From Janthinobacterium sp. ROICE36 (lineage in GTDB: Bacteria > Pseudomonadota > Gammaproteobacteria > Burkholderiales > Burkholderiaceae_D), in NCBI RefSeq assembly GCF_002869965.1, contig NZ_PEBS01000036.1:1-56848 (forward strand): 56,848 nt of DNA. Direction: 5' to 3'. The notes under the pieces are model-generated. The model was given only the letters and a program-made list of their open reading frames with translations. It did not search any database and was not told the DNA's origin. Shown here piece after piece: positions 1-9,354 of this stretch. The position numbers were made by a program, and so were the translations under genes. Every line of letters starts with the position of its first letter. Position 1 is the first letter of the stretch.

Positions 1-85
1 GTGTATCGATGGTTTGCGACCGGACCCTTCGTTCCAGTTCGGCACGGTCTTCCTCGCTCAATATAATCGGCGCCGCAGTCAGCAT
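1..85 (-). mobile_element. IS630-type transposase, N-terminal fragment cut by the window edge
   Basis: An ATG at 85-83 on the minus strand opens a frame reading MLTAAPIILSEEDRAELERR and on to the window edge. The 'LSEEDRAELERRVRS' stretch resembles the helix-turn-helix start of IS630-family transposases. A Shine-Dalgarno-like AGGTGAG lies just upstream of the ATG, so this is probably the native start. Only 28 codons are visible, so intactness and the family call cannot be confirmed. A short helix-turn-helix protein of another kind is the alternative. Confidence 0.5.
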
Positions 86-305
86 TGCTCACCTCATCTC
101 AAACTCAATATGTAGATGATAGCGCAGTCTTTAAATAGTGCAACCATTTCGCAAGCAGTACAATAGCGCCTGGCGTGCTACAAAAGCGGTGATGCGCGTT
201 GCGGTCGGCAGATACCGAAACAGATGCAGTCCAGAGGAAACTGCAAAGGAAGGGCGGGATTATATAGGAGGCGGGCGAAAAGCGTGCGCACGAAAACAGC
301 CGTGC

Positions 306-755
306 TCAAGCTGGCGTCATGCAGGCATCATTGGCCGCCTTACGTGGTGAAAACCAGGCATTCGATTTCGGACTGTACAGGAAGGCGCAAATGACGGCGA
401 ACGTCAGCGTGCCAGGCAAGACGTGCATCTTCAGCGGCACGGTCACCAGGCAGAATGCAATGTCGATCACGCCCCACAGCAGATACACAGTACGCGCGCC
501 ACGCTGCCTTTGCAGCATGGCCAGCGCTACCACCAGGGTAATGCCCTGGCTGAAGAGCAAAATCGCGTATTGCACCTCGGCGGGAATCACGCTATGCGCC
601 ATGCCGGCCAGCATGGCGGGATCGTTGCGGCCGAGGTAAGCCGACACCAGCGCTGACAGCGAGCCGATGATCAGAAACCAGCAGCTGATGGCAAGCGAGA
701 CGGGGCGCTTGACCACATGAAGGTTGCCGATAAAAACTTTAGAAAAAACGAGCAT
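306..755 (-). CDS. Small integral membrane protein, unknown function
   Basis: A 149-residue protein with about four hydrophobic segments (roughly residues 18-40, 60-80, 88-108 and 112-128), so probably an inner-membrane protein. I recognise no catalytic motif. It lies downstream of ilvC in the same direction, but a strong terminator at 821-845 separates them, so it probably has its own promoter. No clear ribosome-binding site precedes the ATG at 755; a GTG start about 15 codons in is possible. Function unknown. Confidence 0.65.
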   Translation of the reverse strand: MLVFSKVFIGNLHVVKRPVSLAISCWFLIIGSLSALVSAYLGRNDPAMLAGMAHSVIPAEVQYAILLFSQGITLVVALAMLQRQRGARTVYLLWGVIDIAFCLVTVPLKMHVLPGTLTFAVICAFLYSPKSNAWFSPRKAANDACMTPA

Positions 756-820
756 GGCGCTGACGGTATTTTTGAATGGGCCTGATTGTAACGGATGTTG
801 CTTGCCAAACGCCTGCGCAC

Positions 821-845
821 AAAAAAGCCGGCTTGCGCCGGCTTC
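821..845 (-). terminator. Rho-independent terminator of the ilv operon
   Basis: On the minus strand a perfect 7-bp stem (AGCCGGC/GCCGGCT, loop GCAA) is followed by six T residues. It starts about 20 bases after the ilvC stop codon and would end ilvBNC transcription. Confidence 0.9.
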
Positions 846-865
846 GTGCGAAGAACGATAACTGC

Positions 866-1957
<1,092 letters not shown>

Positions 1958-2449
1958 TTATACTTTGAGGATGCGTTCGCCGCGGCCGATGCCGGAACCA
2001 CCGGTGCGGACGGTTTCCAGGATGGCGGCGCGGTCGATCGAATCGATGAACGCGTCGAGCTTGACCTTGTTGCCGGTCAGCTCGATCGTGTACGTCTTTT
2101 CGGTGACATCGATGATGCGGCCGCGGAAGATATCGGCGGTGCGCTTCATTTCCTCGCGCTCCTTGCCCACGGCACGGACCTTGATCAGCATCAACTCGCG
2201 TTCGATATGCTGGCCTTCGGTCAAGTCGACCACCTTGACTACCTCGATCAGACGGTTGAGGTGCTTGGTGATTTGCTCGATGATATCGTCCGAGCCGCTG
2301 GTGACGATGGTCATGCGCGACAGGGTCGAGTCTTCCGTCGGCGCCACCGTCAAGGTTTCGATGTTGTAGCCGCGTGCCGAGAACAGGCCCACCACGCGCG
2401 ACAGGGCGCCCGCTTCGTTTTCCAGCAAGACAGAAATAATATGGCGCAT
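1958..2449 (-). CDS. ilvN: Acetolactate synthase small (regulatory) subunit
   Basis: A 163-residue regulatory subunit of acetohydroxyacid synthase, which activates the large subunit and gives feedback inhibition by valine. The N-terminal ACT domain (MRHIISVLLENEAGALSRV, then GLFSARGYNIETLTV) is followed by the C-terminal small-subunit domain. The ATG at 2449 is chosen because the family begins MRHI and a GGAGGA ribosome site lies about 10 bases upstream. The longer frame starting at 2515 runs inside ilvB. The ilvB stop is only two bases upstream, so translation is probably coupled. Confidence 0.96.
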   Translation of the reverse strand: MRHIISVLLENEAGALSRVVGLFSARGYNIETLTVAPTEDSTLSRMTIVTSGSDDIIEQITKHLNRLIEVVKVVDLTEGQHIERELMLIKVRAVGKEREEMKRTADIFRGRIIDVTEKTYTIELTGNKVKLDAFIDSIDRAAILETVRTGGSGIGRGERILKV

Positions 2450-2451
2450 GA

Positions 2452-4182
2452 TTAGAGATCCTCCGAACCGAGCATCATTTCGGACAGGCCCTTGCCAGCT
2501 TTCACCATTGGCCACACGTTTTCGGACTGGTCGGTAATGAAGTTCATGAATACCAGCCGGTCTTTCATGGCAAACGCCTCTTTCAGGGCGCCGTCAACGT
2601 CGCCCGGTTTTTCAATTTTCATGCCCACGTGGCCATACGCTTCGGCCAGCTTTTCGAAGTCGGGCAGCGAATCCATGTACGACTCGGAATAGCGCGAACC
2701 GTAATCGATTTCCTGCCACTGGCGCACCATGCCGAGGAAACGGTTGTTGAGCATGATGATCTTCGGCGTCAAATGATACTGCTTGCACGTGGCGAGTTCC
2801 TGGATGCACATCTGAATCGAGCCTTCGCCGGTAATACAAGCGACGGTGGCGTCCGGGTTGGCCATCTGCACGCCCATGGCGTACGGCAAGCCGACGCCCA
2901 TGGTGCCCAGGCCGCCGGAATTGATCCAGCGGCGCGGCTTGTCGAAGCCATAATATTGCGCCGCCCACATCTGGTGCTGGCCCACATCGGAGGTGATGAA
3001 AGCATCGCCCTTGGTGAGCTGGAAGACTTTTTCCACCACCGATTGCGGCTTGATGACCAGGTCGGAGGTCGGGTATTTCAGGCATTCGCGGCCACGCCAT
3101 TCGGCGATCTGCTTCCACCAGTGACTCAATGCATTGACGTTGGGCTTGGCTTCGGCCGCATCGAGCTGCGCGAGGAACTCGACCAGCACATCCTTGACGT
3201 TGCCGACGATGGGGATATCGACCTTGACGCGCTTGGAAATCGACGATGGATCGATGTCCACGTGGATGATCTTGCGCGGATGCGAGGCGAAATGTTTCGG
3301 GTTGCCGATCACGCGGTCATCGAAACGGGCGCCGATGGCAATCAGGACGTCGCAATTCTGCATCGCCATGTTCGCTTCGTAGGTGCCGTGCATGCCGGGC
3401 ATGCCGACATACTGCTCGCTCGAGGCGCGGTAGCCGCCCAGGCCCATCAAGGTGTTGGTGCAAGGGAAACCCAGGCGGTCGACCAGCTTGTTCAGCTCGG
3501 GGGCCGCATTCGCCAGGATCACGCCGCCGCCCGTGTAGATCATCGGGCGTTCGGCTTGCAGCAGCAGCTGCACGGCCTTGCGGATCTGGCCCGAGTGGCC
3601 CTTGTCGACGGGACGATAGGAACGCATTTCGACTTCCTTCGGATAGGCGAAATGGCATTTGTGCATGCTGATATCCTTGGGGATATCGACCAGCACGGGT
3701 CCCGGACGGCCGGTACGGGCGATGAAGAAGGCTTTCTTGATCGTTGCCGCCAGGTCCTTGACATCCTTGACGAGGAAGTTGTGCTTGACCACGGGGCGGG
3801 TGATGCCGACCGTGTCGCATTCCTGGAACGCATCCTGGCCGATGGCGTGGCTCGGCACCTGGCCGGAGATCACGACCATGGGAATCGAGTCCATATAGGC
3901 GGTCGACAGGCCCGTGACGGCATTCGTGACGCCCGGACCGGACGTGACGATGGCGACACCGACTTTGTTCGAGCTGCGCGAATAGGCATCGGCGGCGTGG
4001 ATCGCGGCCTGCTCGTGGCGTACCAGAATATGCTGGAATTTGTTTTGCTGGAAGATGGCGTCGTAGATGTAGAGTACGGCTCCGCCCGGGTACCCAAAGA
4101 CGTGCTCGACGCCCTCTTCAGCCAGACAGCGCACAACAATTTCTGCGCCGGTGATAGGTCCTGCTGCTGCTTCGGTATTCAT
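2452..4182 (-). CDS. ilvB: Acetolactate synthase large (catalytic) subunit
   Basis: A 576-residue thiamine-diphosphate enzyme that condenses pyruvate with pyruvate or 2-oxobutyrate, the first committed step of branched-chain amino acid synthesis. The catalytic glutamate is in RHEQAAIHAADAY near residue 55. The ThDP/Mg signature GEGSIQMCIQEL...NN lies in the C-terminal third. It is the first gene of ilvB-ilvN-ilvC. An AAGGA-type ribosome site precedes the ATG. Between the ATG and the divergent sigma factor gene I found no leader peptide rich in Leu/Ile/Val codons, so classical attenuation is not supported. Confidence 0.97.
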   Translation of the reverse strand: MNTEAAAGPITGAEIVVRCLAEEGVEHVFGYPGGAVLYIYDAIFQQNKFQHILVRHEQAAIHAADAYSRSSNKVGVAIVTSGPGVTNAVTGLSTAYMDSIPMVVISGQVPSHAIGQDAFQECDTVGITRPVVKHNFLVKDVKDLAATIKKAFFIARTGRPGPVLVDIPKDISMHKCHFAYPKEVEMRSYRPVDKGHSGQIRKAVQLLLQAERPMIYTGGGVILANAAPELNKLVDRLGFPCTNTLMGLGGYRASSEQYVGMPGMHGTYEANMAMQNCDVLIAIGARFDDRVIGNPKHFASHPRKIIHVDIDPSSISKRVKVDIPIVGNVKDVLVEFLAQLDAAEAKPNVNALSHWWKQIAEWRGRECLKYPTSDLVIKPQSVVEKVFQLTKGDAFITSDVGQHQMWAAQYYGFDKPRRWINSGGLGTMGVGLPYAMGVQMANPDATVACITGEGSIQMCIQELATCKQYHLTPKIIMLNNRFLGMVRQWQEIDYGSRYSESYMDSLPDFEKLAEAYGHVGMKIEKPGDVDGALKEAFAMKDRLVFMNFITDQSENVWPMVKAGKGLSEMMLGSEDL

Positions 4183-4676
4183 GAAACATTCCTTTCAAGG
4201 TCCATTGGAGATTGATCGGATGTTCTTTCCTGACGAAGTTCGCTGTGCGCGACAGTGCTCCTGCTTCCCTTTTCATGCGGTCACGCAATTTCTTTGGGCA
4301 CCCATAGATACCTTACAAAACAACGCTTAACGCAACTCGTTTGGCCGGAGTTTCTGTGGCGCCTGTACGAACCGCTCGCGCTTGTGGCACGGGTTAGAAC
4401 AAACTGCCTACAAATGAAAGCGCGTCTTGCCGCGGATGGCCTTGTGTGCCGGTCGCGACCTGACCATAGGGCTTTGGGGTGTTCAAAGCGTCCCATACGT
4501 TATCGCGTTGCACCATTATGGTCAAGGAAAATGTCAGCCTCGCTGCATTTTTGCTCGCACGACGTGCAAAAACCCTGCGGAAACGCACATTTTTTGCTAG
4601 CATGCACGGGGTTGCAAAAAGCATACCCGTCCCAATTCGCCCACCGCAGCCGCAGCCGCCAAGATCCCCATACCGC
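4183..4676. promoter_or_regulatory. Divergent intergenic region between ilvB and the sigma factor gene, with two inverted repeats
   Basis: These 494 bases hold no convincing gene. The ilvB half must carry the ilv promoter, which I could not pin down. The sigma-factor half contains two inverted repeats with the same arms, TTTTTGC...GCAAAAA: one at 4548-4572 (11-base spacer) and one at 4591-4620 (16-base spacer), starting 43 bases apart. They lie 57-129 bases upstream of the sigma factor ATG and could be operator sites. Confidence 0.45.
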
Positions 4677-5246
4677 ATGGCAACAGACAAAGAATTATCC
4701 GACTTTCTCGAAAATGTCGAGCGGCGCGCTTTCAAGCAAGCCGCCTACGCGGTCCGCAAGGAAGAATCGGCACTCGACATCGTGCAAGATGCCATGATCA
4801 AGCTGGCCGAGAAATACGGCGACAAGCCGGCCGCCGAGCTGCCGATGCTGTTCCAGCGCATCTTGCAAAACACCATACTTGATTATTTCCGCCGAGAAAA
4901 AGTTCGCAACACCTGGGTCAGCCTGTTTTCCAACATGAAGCCCTCGGGCGACGAGCATGAAGATTTTGAACTACTTTACACCTATGAATCGGAACAGGGC
5001 TCCAGCGCCGCCGAATCGTCGGCCGACCAGGTCGAACGCGCGCAAATGCTTGCTTTGATTGATGCAGAGGTACAAAAACTGCCGTCACGTCAACGCGAAG
5101 CCTTCCTCATGCGTTACTGGCAGGACATGGATGTGGCTGAAACAGCGGAAGCGATGGGTTGCTCCGAAGGTAGCGTGAAAACACATTGCTCTAGAGCTAC
5201 CCACACGCTCGCCGAATCGCTGAAAGCCAAGGGAATAATATTATGA
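4677..5246 (+). CDS. RNA polymerase sigma-70 family (ECF-like) sigma factor
   Basis: A 189-residue sigma factor with region 2 (DIVQDAMIKLAEKY, then ILQNTILDYFRREK) and region 4 (LPSRQREAFLMRYWQDMDVAETAEAMGCSEGS), the usual two-domain ECF layout. A Ser/Glu-rich linker (residues about 85-120) separates them. The start is taken at ATG 4677 (MATDKELSDFL), because the upstream in-frame extension is proline-rich and unlike sigma factors; the ribosome site is weak, so the start is less certain. Its stop overlaps the next ATG by four bases. The following membrane protein may act as its anti-sigma partner, by context only. Confidence 0.88.
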   Translation: MATDKELSDFLENVERRAFKQAAYAVRKEESALDIVQDAMIKLAEKYGDKPAAELPMLFQRILQNTILDYFRREKVRNTWVSLFSNMKPSGDEHEDFELLYTYESEQGSSAAESSADQVERAQMLALIDAEVQKLPSRQREAFLMRYWQDMDVAETAEAMGCSEGSVKTHCSRATHTLAESLKAKGIIL

Positions 5247-5647
5247 ACACCGACGATCTCAATTTCGCTTACAAAGTGCGCCATGCACTGAACGAAAAAC
5301 TCGACGACCTGCCCGCATCGGCCACCGATCGCCTGGCAGCGGCACGCAAGCTGGCGCTGTCGCGCAAGAAGGCGGACGCGCCCGCCACCGTGAGCGTGCG
5401 CCAGAACGTGTTCGCCGGCGTCGCCAGCCATTTGCTGGTCGAGCCGCTGTCGTGGCTCGGCCGCATGAGCGTCATCATCCCGTTGTTGTTGCTGATCGGC
5501 GGCATGGTGGGCATCTATCAGTTTGAGCAGGAACAACATATTGCCGAACTGGCAGAAATCGACGCCGCCGTGCTGTCCGACGAATTGCCGCTCTCCGCCT
5601 ATATGGACCATGGCTTCAACGCCTACCTGACGAAACGCGAGCAATAA
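5243..5647 (+). CDS. DUF3619-type membrane protein, possible anti-sigma factor
   Basis: A 134-residue protein with a cytoplasmic N-terminal half (about 1-72), one transmembrane segment at about 75-93 (MSVIIPLLLLIGGMVG) and a short acidic tail. It overlaps the sigma factor gene by four bases (ATGA), so the two are translationally coupled. The N-cytoplasmic, single-helix architecture resembles membrane anti-sigma factors. That role is inferred from architecture and coupling; I see no zinc-binding anti-sigma motif. Confidence 0.75.
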   Translation: MNTDDLNFAYKVRHALNEKLDDLPASATDRLAAARKLALSRKKADAPATVSVRQNVFAGVASHLLVEPLSWLGRMSVIIPLLLLIGGMVGIYQFEQEQHIAELAEIDAAVLSDELPLSAYMDHGFNAYLTKREQ

Positions 5648-5649
5648 GC

Positions 5650-6405
5650 ATGGCACGCTTGAGCGTACGCAAAGGCTGGCTGGCTGGCGCTATCGGCTTG
5701 GGTGCCTGCGCCCTGGCTGGCGCCGCATGGATGGGCCAGCACCAGACGCCTCCCGCCGTCGCCGCCGTGGCGGCAACGCCCGCGACTGCCGTAGCACCTG
5801 CCTCGGCCGTCAAGCCCGGCTTGCCCCGTACGGCCGGCAAAGGTGGCACGCCGTCCAAGGCCAGCGACAACCCGCCGTGGAACAAGCTGTCGCGCGCGCA
5901 ACAGGAAGCCCTGCAGCCGCTGGCGGGCGAATGGAACAAGCTGGAAGCCTTGCGCAAGCAGAAATGGCTCGATATCGCCAAGCGCTTTGCCTCCATGGCA
6001 CCCGACGAGCAAACCCGCGTGCATGAACGCATGCGTGTATGGATCAAGCTGACGCCGGAACAGCGCCGCCTGGTGCGCGAAAACTATACGCGCACGAAGA
6101 AGATTGATCCTGGTCAAAAGTCCGCGCAATGGGAGCAATACCAGCAATTGCCGGAAGATCAAAAGAAAAAGCTGGCAACGGAACTGGTGCGTAAAAAGCC
6201 GCTGGAGAAAGTGCCGGCGATTAATTCCAACACCAGCAAGCCGCCCGTGCTGGCACCACCGGCCGCACCGGCCGCCGTCGCGCCCGTCCTGCCGCCCGCT
6301 CCCGCAGCGGTGGCCGTGCCGCCAGCCGATCCTGCCGCAGCCCCCGCCACCGTGCCCGTCACGCCACCTGTCACGCCTGCCCCACTGCCGAACTATGCCA
6401 AATAG
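5650..6405 (+). CDS. DUF3106 domain-containing periplasmic or membrane-anchored protein
   Basis: A 251-residue protein with an N-terminal hydrophobic signal or anchor (about 9-30), then a low-complexity Pro/Ala linker. Next comes a helical DUF3106-like region (about 77-150) rich in W, L, R and K (WNKLSRAQQEAL, WIKLTPEQRRLV). A long Ala/Pro-rich tail of more than 50 residues follows. It starts two bases after the DUF3619 gene and its end overlaps the RDD gene, so the four genes form one operon. The repeated 'L-x-x-x-Q-x-x-L' style is shared with extracytoplasmic stress proteins of the Spy/CpxP type, but homology is not established. Confidence 0.75.
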   Translation: MARLSVRKGWLAGAIGLGACALAGAAWMGQHQTPPAVAAVAATPATAVAPASAVKPGLPRTAGKGGTPSKASDNPPWNKLSRAQQEALQPLAGEWNKLEALRKQKWLDIAKRFASMAPDEQTRVHERMRVWIKLTPEQRRLVRENYTRTKKIDPGQKSAQWEQYQQLPEDQKKKLATELVRKKPLEKVPAINSNTSKPPVLAPPAAPAAVAPVLPPAPAAVAVPPADPAAAPATVPVTPPVTPAPLPNYAK

Positions 6406-6928
6406 CACGCCTGCCGCCAGCACCACCCATCCCACGATCAAGCGCCGCCTGATTTCCATGGTGTACGAGTCACTGCTGGCCCTGGCCGTGCTGTTTTTGC
6501 CCTTCCTGCTGTTTGAACTGGCCGTGCAGGGCGCGCATACGCCGTTGACGGAGCACATGCGCCAATGCCTGGCCTTCCTCATCATGGGGGCGTATTTCAT
6601 CCACCAATGGAGCCGCGAAGGACAAACCCTGGCCATGAAGACCTGGCGCTTGCAACTGGTATTGCCGGGCCACGCCCACGTGCCGCTGCGCGTGGCCGCC
6701 TGCCGCTACATGCTGTCATGGATGTGGCTGCTGCCGGCACTGCTGGTGTCGTATGTATTCGATTTGCAACACTGGACGGCCCTGGGCGCCATCGGCATCG
6801 GCATGCTGGCCTGGTCGGCCACGGCGCTGTTCACGGGCAATGGACAATTCCTGCACGACAAGCTGGTGGGCACGCAGATCGTGCAATTGCCCGCGCCGGC
6901 CAAGAAGTCGAAGAAAGTCGCCGCCTGA
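6395..6928 (+). CDS. RDD family membrane protein
   Basis: A 177-residue protein with the RDD layout: an N-terminal IKRRLISMVYESLL segment, two hydrophobic helices (about 22-42 and 52-68), a TLAMKTWRLQL loop, and two further helices (about 100-117 and 120-138) ending in GQFLHDKLVGTQIV. RDD proteins sit in the cytoplasmic membrane; some have been linked to ion transport, many have no known role. The ATG at 6395 overlaps the end of the DUF3106 gene by 11 bases. It is the last gene of the sigma factor operon. Confidence 0.85.
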   Translation: MPNSTPAASTTHPTIKRRLISMVYESLLALAVLFLPFLLFELAVQGAHTPLTEHMRQCLAFLIMGAYFIHQWSREGQTLAMKTWRLQLVLPGHAHVPLRVAACRYMLSWMWLLPALLVSYVFDLQHWTALGAIGIGMLAWSATALFTGNGQFLHDKLVGTQIVQLPAPAKKSKKVAA

Positions 6929-6941
6929 GTTTTTACGCGGC

Positions 6942-6955
6942 TTGACTTGGATCAT
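6942..6955 (+). promoter_or_regulatory. FNR/Anr-like box upstream of the truncated hemoglobin gene
   Basis: TTGAC-TTGG-ATCAT matches the FNR-family palindrome TTGAT-N4-ATCAA at 8 of 10 half-site bases. It ends 36 bases before the hemoglobin ATG, a plausible activator position. This suggests induction under low oxygen or nitrosative stress. Confidence 0.5.
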
Positions 6956-6991
6956 TGAAGCGCCACGGGGGCTCTGCGATCATGGCATGCC

Positions 6992-7420
6992 ATGAATAAT
7001 ACCACCCCCCTCCCCCACACACGTTTCGCTCCCTACCGCGAGGAAGTCTGCAGCGAAGACGACGTCAAGCATCTCGTCCACACCTTTTATGCGGCCGCGC
7101 GCGATGACGCCATGCTGGGCCCCATCTTTGCCGCCGAGGTCAAGGATTGGGATGCCCATCGGGCAACATTGGTCGATTTCTGGTCAGGCTTGTTGCGCGG
7201 CAGCATGCGCTATCACGGCAAGCCTCTGGCCCAGCACGCGCAAATGAAACACCTCACGCCCTGCATGTTCCGCCGCTGGCTGACCCTGTTCTTCGCCACG
7301 ACCGAGAGCATGGGCAACCCGGCCCTGCAAGAGAAGGCCGACACCATCGCCTTGAATATTGCCGAACGGCTATGGAAAAGCTTTGCGGAAAGCCACGCCA
7401 TCGTCGCGCCGCAGCTTTAG
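6992..7420 (+). CDS. Group III truncated hemoglobin
   Basis: A 142-residue 2-on-2 globin. The DDVKHLVHTFYAAARDDAMLGPIF start and the LVDFWSGLLRGSMRYHGKPL segment are typical of the group III (cyanoglobin/Ctb-like) branch, followed by HLTPCMFRRWLTLFF around the proximal helix. Family members bind O2 or NO and are linked to nitrosative stress or microaerobic growth. An FNR-like box lies just upstream. Its stop overlaps the end of the convergent pseudouridine synthase gene by four bases. Confidence 0.9.
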   Translation: MNNTTPLPHTRFAPYREEVCSEDDVKHLVHTFYAAARDDAMLGPIFAAEVKDWDAHRATLVDFWSGLLRGSMRYHGKPLAQHAQMKHLTPCMFRRWLTLFFATTESMGNPALQEKADTIALNIAERLWKSFAESHAIVAPQL

Positions 7421-8175
7421 AAGCGCTCGTAGCCTTGCAGGTAGCGCCATTGCCCCGCGGGCATGGCGCCCATCGGGATGCGGCCGATGCGCAAGCGCTT
7501 CATGGCGACGACGTCCAGTCCCACCATCTTGCACATATGGGCGATCTGGCCCGGCTGCACGTTTTTCAGGGCGAAGCGCAAGCGCGTTTCGTTTTGCCAG
7601 CTGACCTTGATCGGCGGCAAAGGCTTGCCATTGAAAGGCAAGCCGTGATTCAACAGCGCCAGGCCATTGTCGGCGATGGCGCCCGACACTTCCACGATGA
7701 ATTCCTGCTCTACCGTTTTCGCTTCATCGACCAGCTTGCGGGCGACGCGGAAATCCTGCGTAAACACCAGCAGGCCGGAAGCCTTGGTGTCGAGCGGATT
7801 GGTGATGGTCAGGCCGATCAAATGGCGCTTGAGGAAGCGCGTGACGGCGCTGGGCAGCACATTTTCCGGGGTGAACAGCTCTTCAGGACGCAAACAGCTC
7901 AGGGCCGGCTTGCCTTCGCTGCCCACGCCGCCGTTGATCCCGGCCGGCTTGTGCAGCAAGATCGTCACGGGCGGCATTTCTTCCAGGGTGGCGTTCGGCA
8001 ACAGCACCACCGCTTGATTGTCGGCCACGCGCGCGCCCGACTCTTCCACCAGCACGCCGTCGACCGTGACCCAGCCGCCCTCGATATACAGCTCGGCCTC
8101 GCGGCGCGAACAGGGCACGTCTTCAGACAGGCGCTTGGCCAGGCGAACGGTGGGCATTTCTTGTGGTGTGGTCAT
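7417..8175 (-). CDS. rRNA large/small subunit pseudouridine synthase (RsuA/RluB/E/F family)
   Basis: A 252-residue protein with an N-terminal S4 RNA-binding domain (VRLAKRLSEDVPCSRREAEL...GWVTVDG) and a pseudouridine synthase core. The catalytic aspartate is in NPLDTKASGLLVF, replacing the usual GRLDxxTxGLL. A KPAG motif precedes it, and LRIGRIPMG is the typical C-terminal signature. The start is taken at ATG 8175 (MTTPQEM); the longer frame has no family-like extension. The exact target uridine cannot be assigned; an RluF-like role in 23S rRNA is one possibility. Confidence 0.88.
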   Translation of the reverse strand: MTTPQEMPTVRLAKRLSEDVPCSRREAELYIEGGWVTVDGVLVEESGARVADNQAVVLLPNATLEEMPPVTILLHKPAGINGGVGSEGKPALSCLRPEELFTPENVLPSAVTRFLKRHLIGLTITNPLDTKASGLLVFTQDFRVARKLVDEAKTVEQEFIVEVSGAIADNGLALLNHGLPFNGKPLPPIKVSWQNETRLRFALKNVQPGQIAHMCKMVGLDVVAMKRLRIGRIPMGAMPAGQWRYLQGYERF

Positions 8176-8257
8176 GGGGGATGCGCAAAAAGCAAGAGGA
8201 GGAGAAAGCCGGTATTGTAACCGACCCGCTCCTCCCCTCGTGTGCGACAGCGTATCC

Positions 8258-9172
8258 TTACGCGCTGGCCTTGGCCAATTCCTCGGCAAAGAAACGCTGG
8301 CCCATCTCTTCCAGACCCAGGGTCTGCAGCACTTCCTGCAGGCGTTCCGTCGGACGCTGGCGCGGCAAGTTTTTATAACTGGCGATGATCAGTTCATTCT
8401 TCATCGAATGCTCCCAGCCCACCAGTTCCGTCACGCTGACCTGGTAGCCATGCGCTTCCAGCTGCAAGCAGCGCAGCACGTTGGTGATCTGGCTGCCGAA
8501 CTCGCGCGTGTGCAAGGGGTGGCGCCACAATTCCGTCAAGACATTCTTGCCCAGACTCTGGCCCTTGTTCCTCTTCAATACGGAAGCGACTTCGGCCTGG
8601 CAACATGGCACCAGCACCATGAACTTCGCTTTTTTCTTCAGGGCGAAGTGGATGGCGTCATCGGTGGCCGTATTGCAGGCGTGCAAGGCGGTGACGATGT
8701 CGATCTGCTGCGGCAGCAAGTTTGACTCCGTCGATTCGGCCACGGACAGCGGCAAAAACGACATGCCGGGGAACCTGAATTTTTTGGCCAGTTCTTGCGA
8801 GCGCTGCACCAGCTCCTCGCGCGTCTCGATGCCGTAGATGTGCGAACCGTCATTGCCATTCTTGAAGAACAGGTCGTACAGGATGAAGCCCAGATACGAC
8901 TTGCCGGCGCCATGATCGACCAGCGAAACGCCGGGATGGTCGAGCTGCACTTCGCGCAGCAGCGGCTCGATGAACTGCGTCAGGTGGTACACCTGCTTGA
9001 GCTTGCGGCGGCTGTCCTGGTTCATCTTGCCGTCGCGCGTCAGGATGTGCAATTCCTGCAGCAAGGCGACCGACTGGCCATCCTTGATTTCGGGCATGTT
9101 GCTGGCGGCCGTGATGATGTCTTTCGGCACGGAAACCACGGCGGCGGGCGCCGCGCCCTTAGCGCGCTTCAT
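8258..9172 (-). CDS. Class I SAM-dependent methyltransferase (METTL25/Methyltransf_32-like)
   Basis: A 304-residue methyltransferase. Motif I is SLVDHGAGKSYLGF. A motif IV-like HACNTATDDAI and the VPCCQAE signature place it near the Methyltransf_32 group, which includes METTL25-like proteins. The substrate is unknown. The ATG at 9172 (MKRAKG) overlaps the end of iscX by 14 bases, so it is translationally coupled to the isc operon and is likely its last or second-last gene. The pseudouridine synthase gene follows after 82 bases, which could hint at an RNA or ribosome target. Confidence 0.8.
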   Translation of the reverse strand: MKRAKGAAPAAVVSVPKDIITAASNMPEIKDGQSVALLQELHILTRDGKMNQDSRRKLKQVYHLTQFIEPLLREVQLDHPGVSLVDHGAGKSYLGFILYDLFFKNGNDGSHIYGIETREELVQRSQELAKKFRFPGMSFLPLSVAESTESNLLPQQIDIVTALHACNTATDDAIHFALKKKAKFMVLVPCCQAEVASVLKRNKGQSLGKNVLTELWRHPLHTREFGSQITNVLRCLQLEAHGYQVSVTELVGWEHSMKNELIIASYKNLPRQRPTERLQEVLQTLGLEEMGQRFFAEELAKASA

Positions 9173-9353
9173 CGATCCACGCCATCTGTATCGCTTCGAG
9201 CACTTTTTCGCCGCCGCGCGTATGGTCATCGTCGAAGCCGTCCAATGCCACCACCCAATTATGCAGGTCGGTGAAACGCACGGTCAGGGGATCGATGTCC
9301 GGATGCGCGTCGTACAGCGCCTCGGCGATACCGTGGATATCGGACCATTTCAT
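9159..9353 (-). CDS. iscX: Fe-S cluster assembly protein IscX
   Basis: A 64-residue acidic protein (MKWSDIHGIAEALYDAHPDIDPLTVRFTDLH) with the IscX signature WSDxxxIAexLxdxxPdxdPxxvrFtdLhxwV. In other bacteria IscX binds iron and IscS and modulates cluster assembly. It follows fdx by one base and overlaps the downstream methyltransferase gene by 14 bases. Confidence 0.95.
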   Translation of the reverse strand: MKWSDIHGIAEALYDAHPDIDPLTVRFTDLHNWVVALDGFDDDHTRGGEKVLEAIQMAWIDEAR

Positions 9354-9354
9354 G

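Noticed and set aside
86..305. Small coding frame between the IS630 fragment and the membrane protein gene
   Set aside because: The only frame (starting at 138) is Arg/Cys-rich without a ribosome site or recognisable domain.
4183..4320. Possible leader peptide/attenuator before ilvB
   Set aside because: Short frames here contain no run of Leu, Ile or Val codons and no terminator/antiterminator pair was found.
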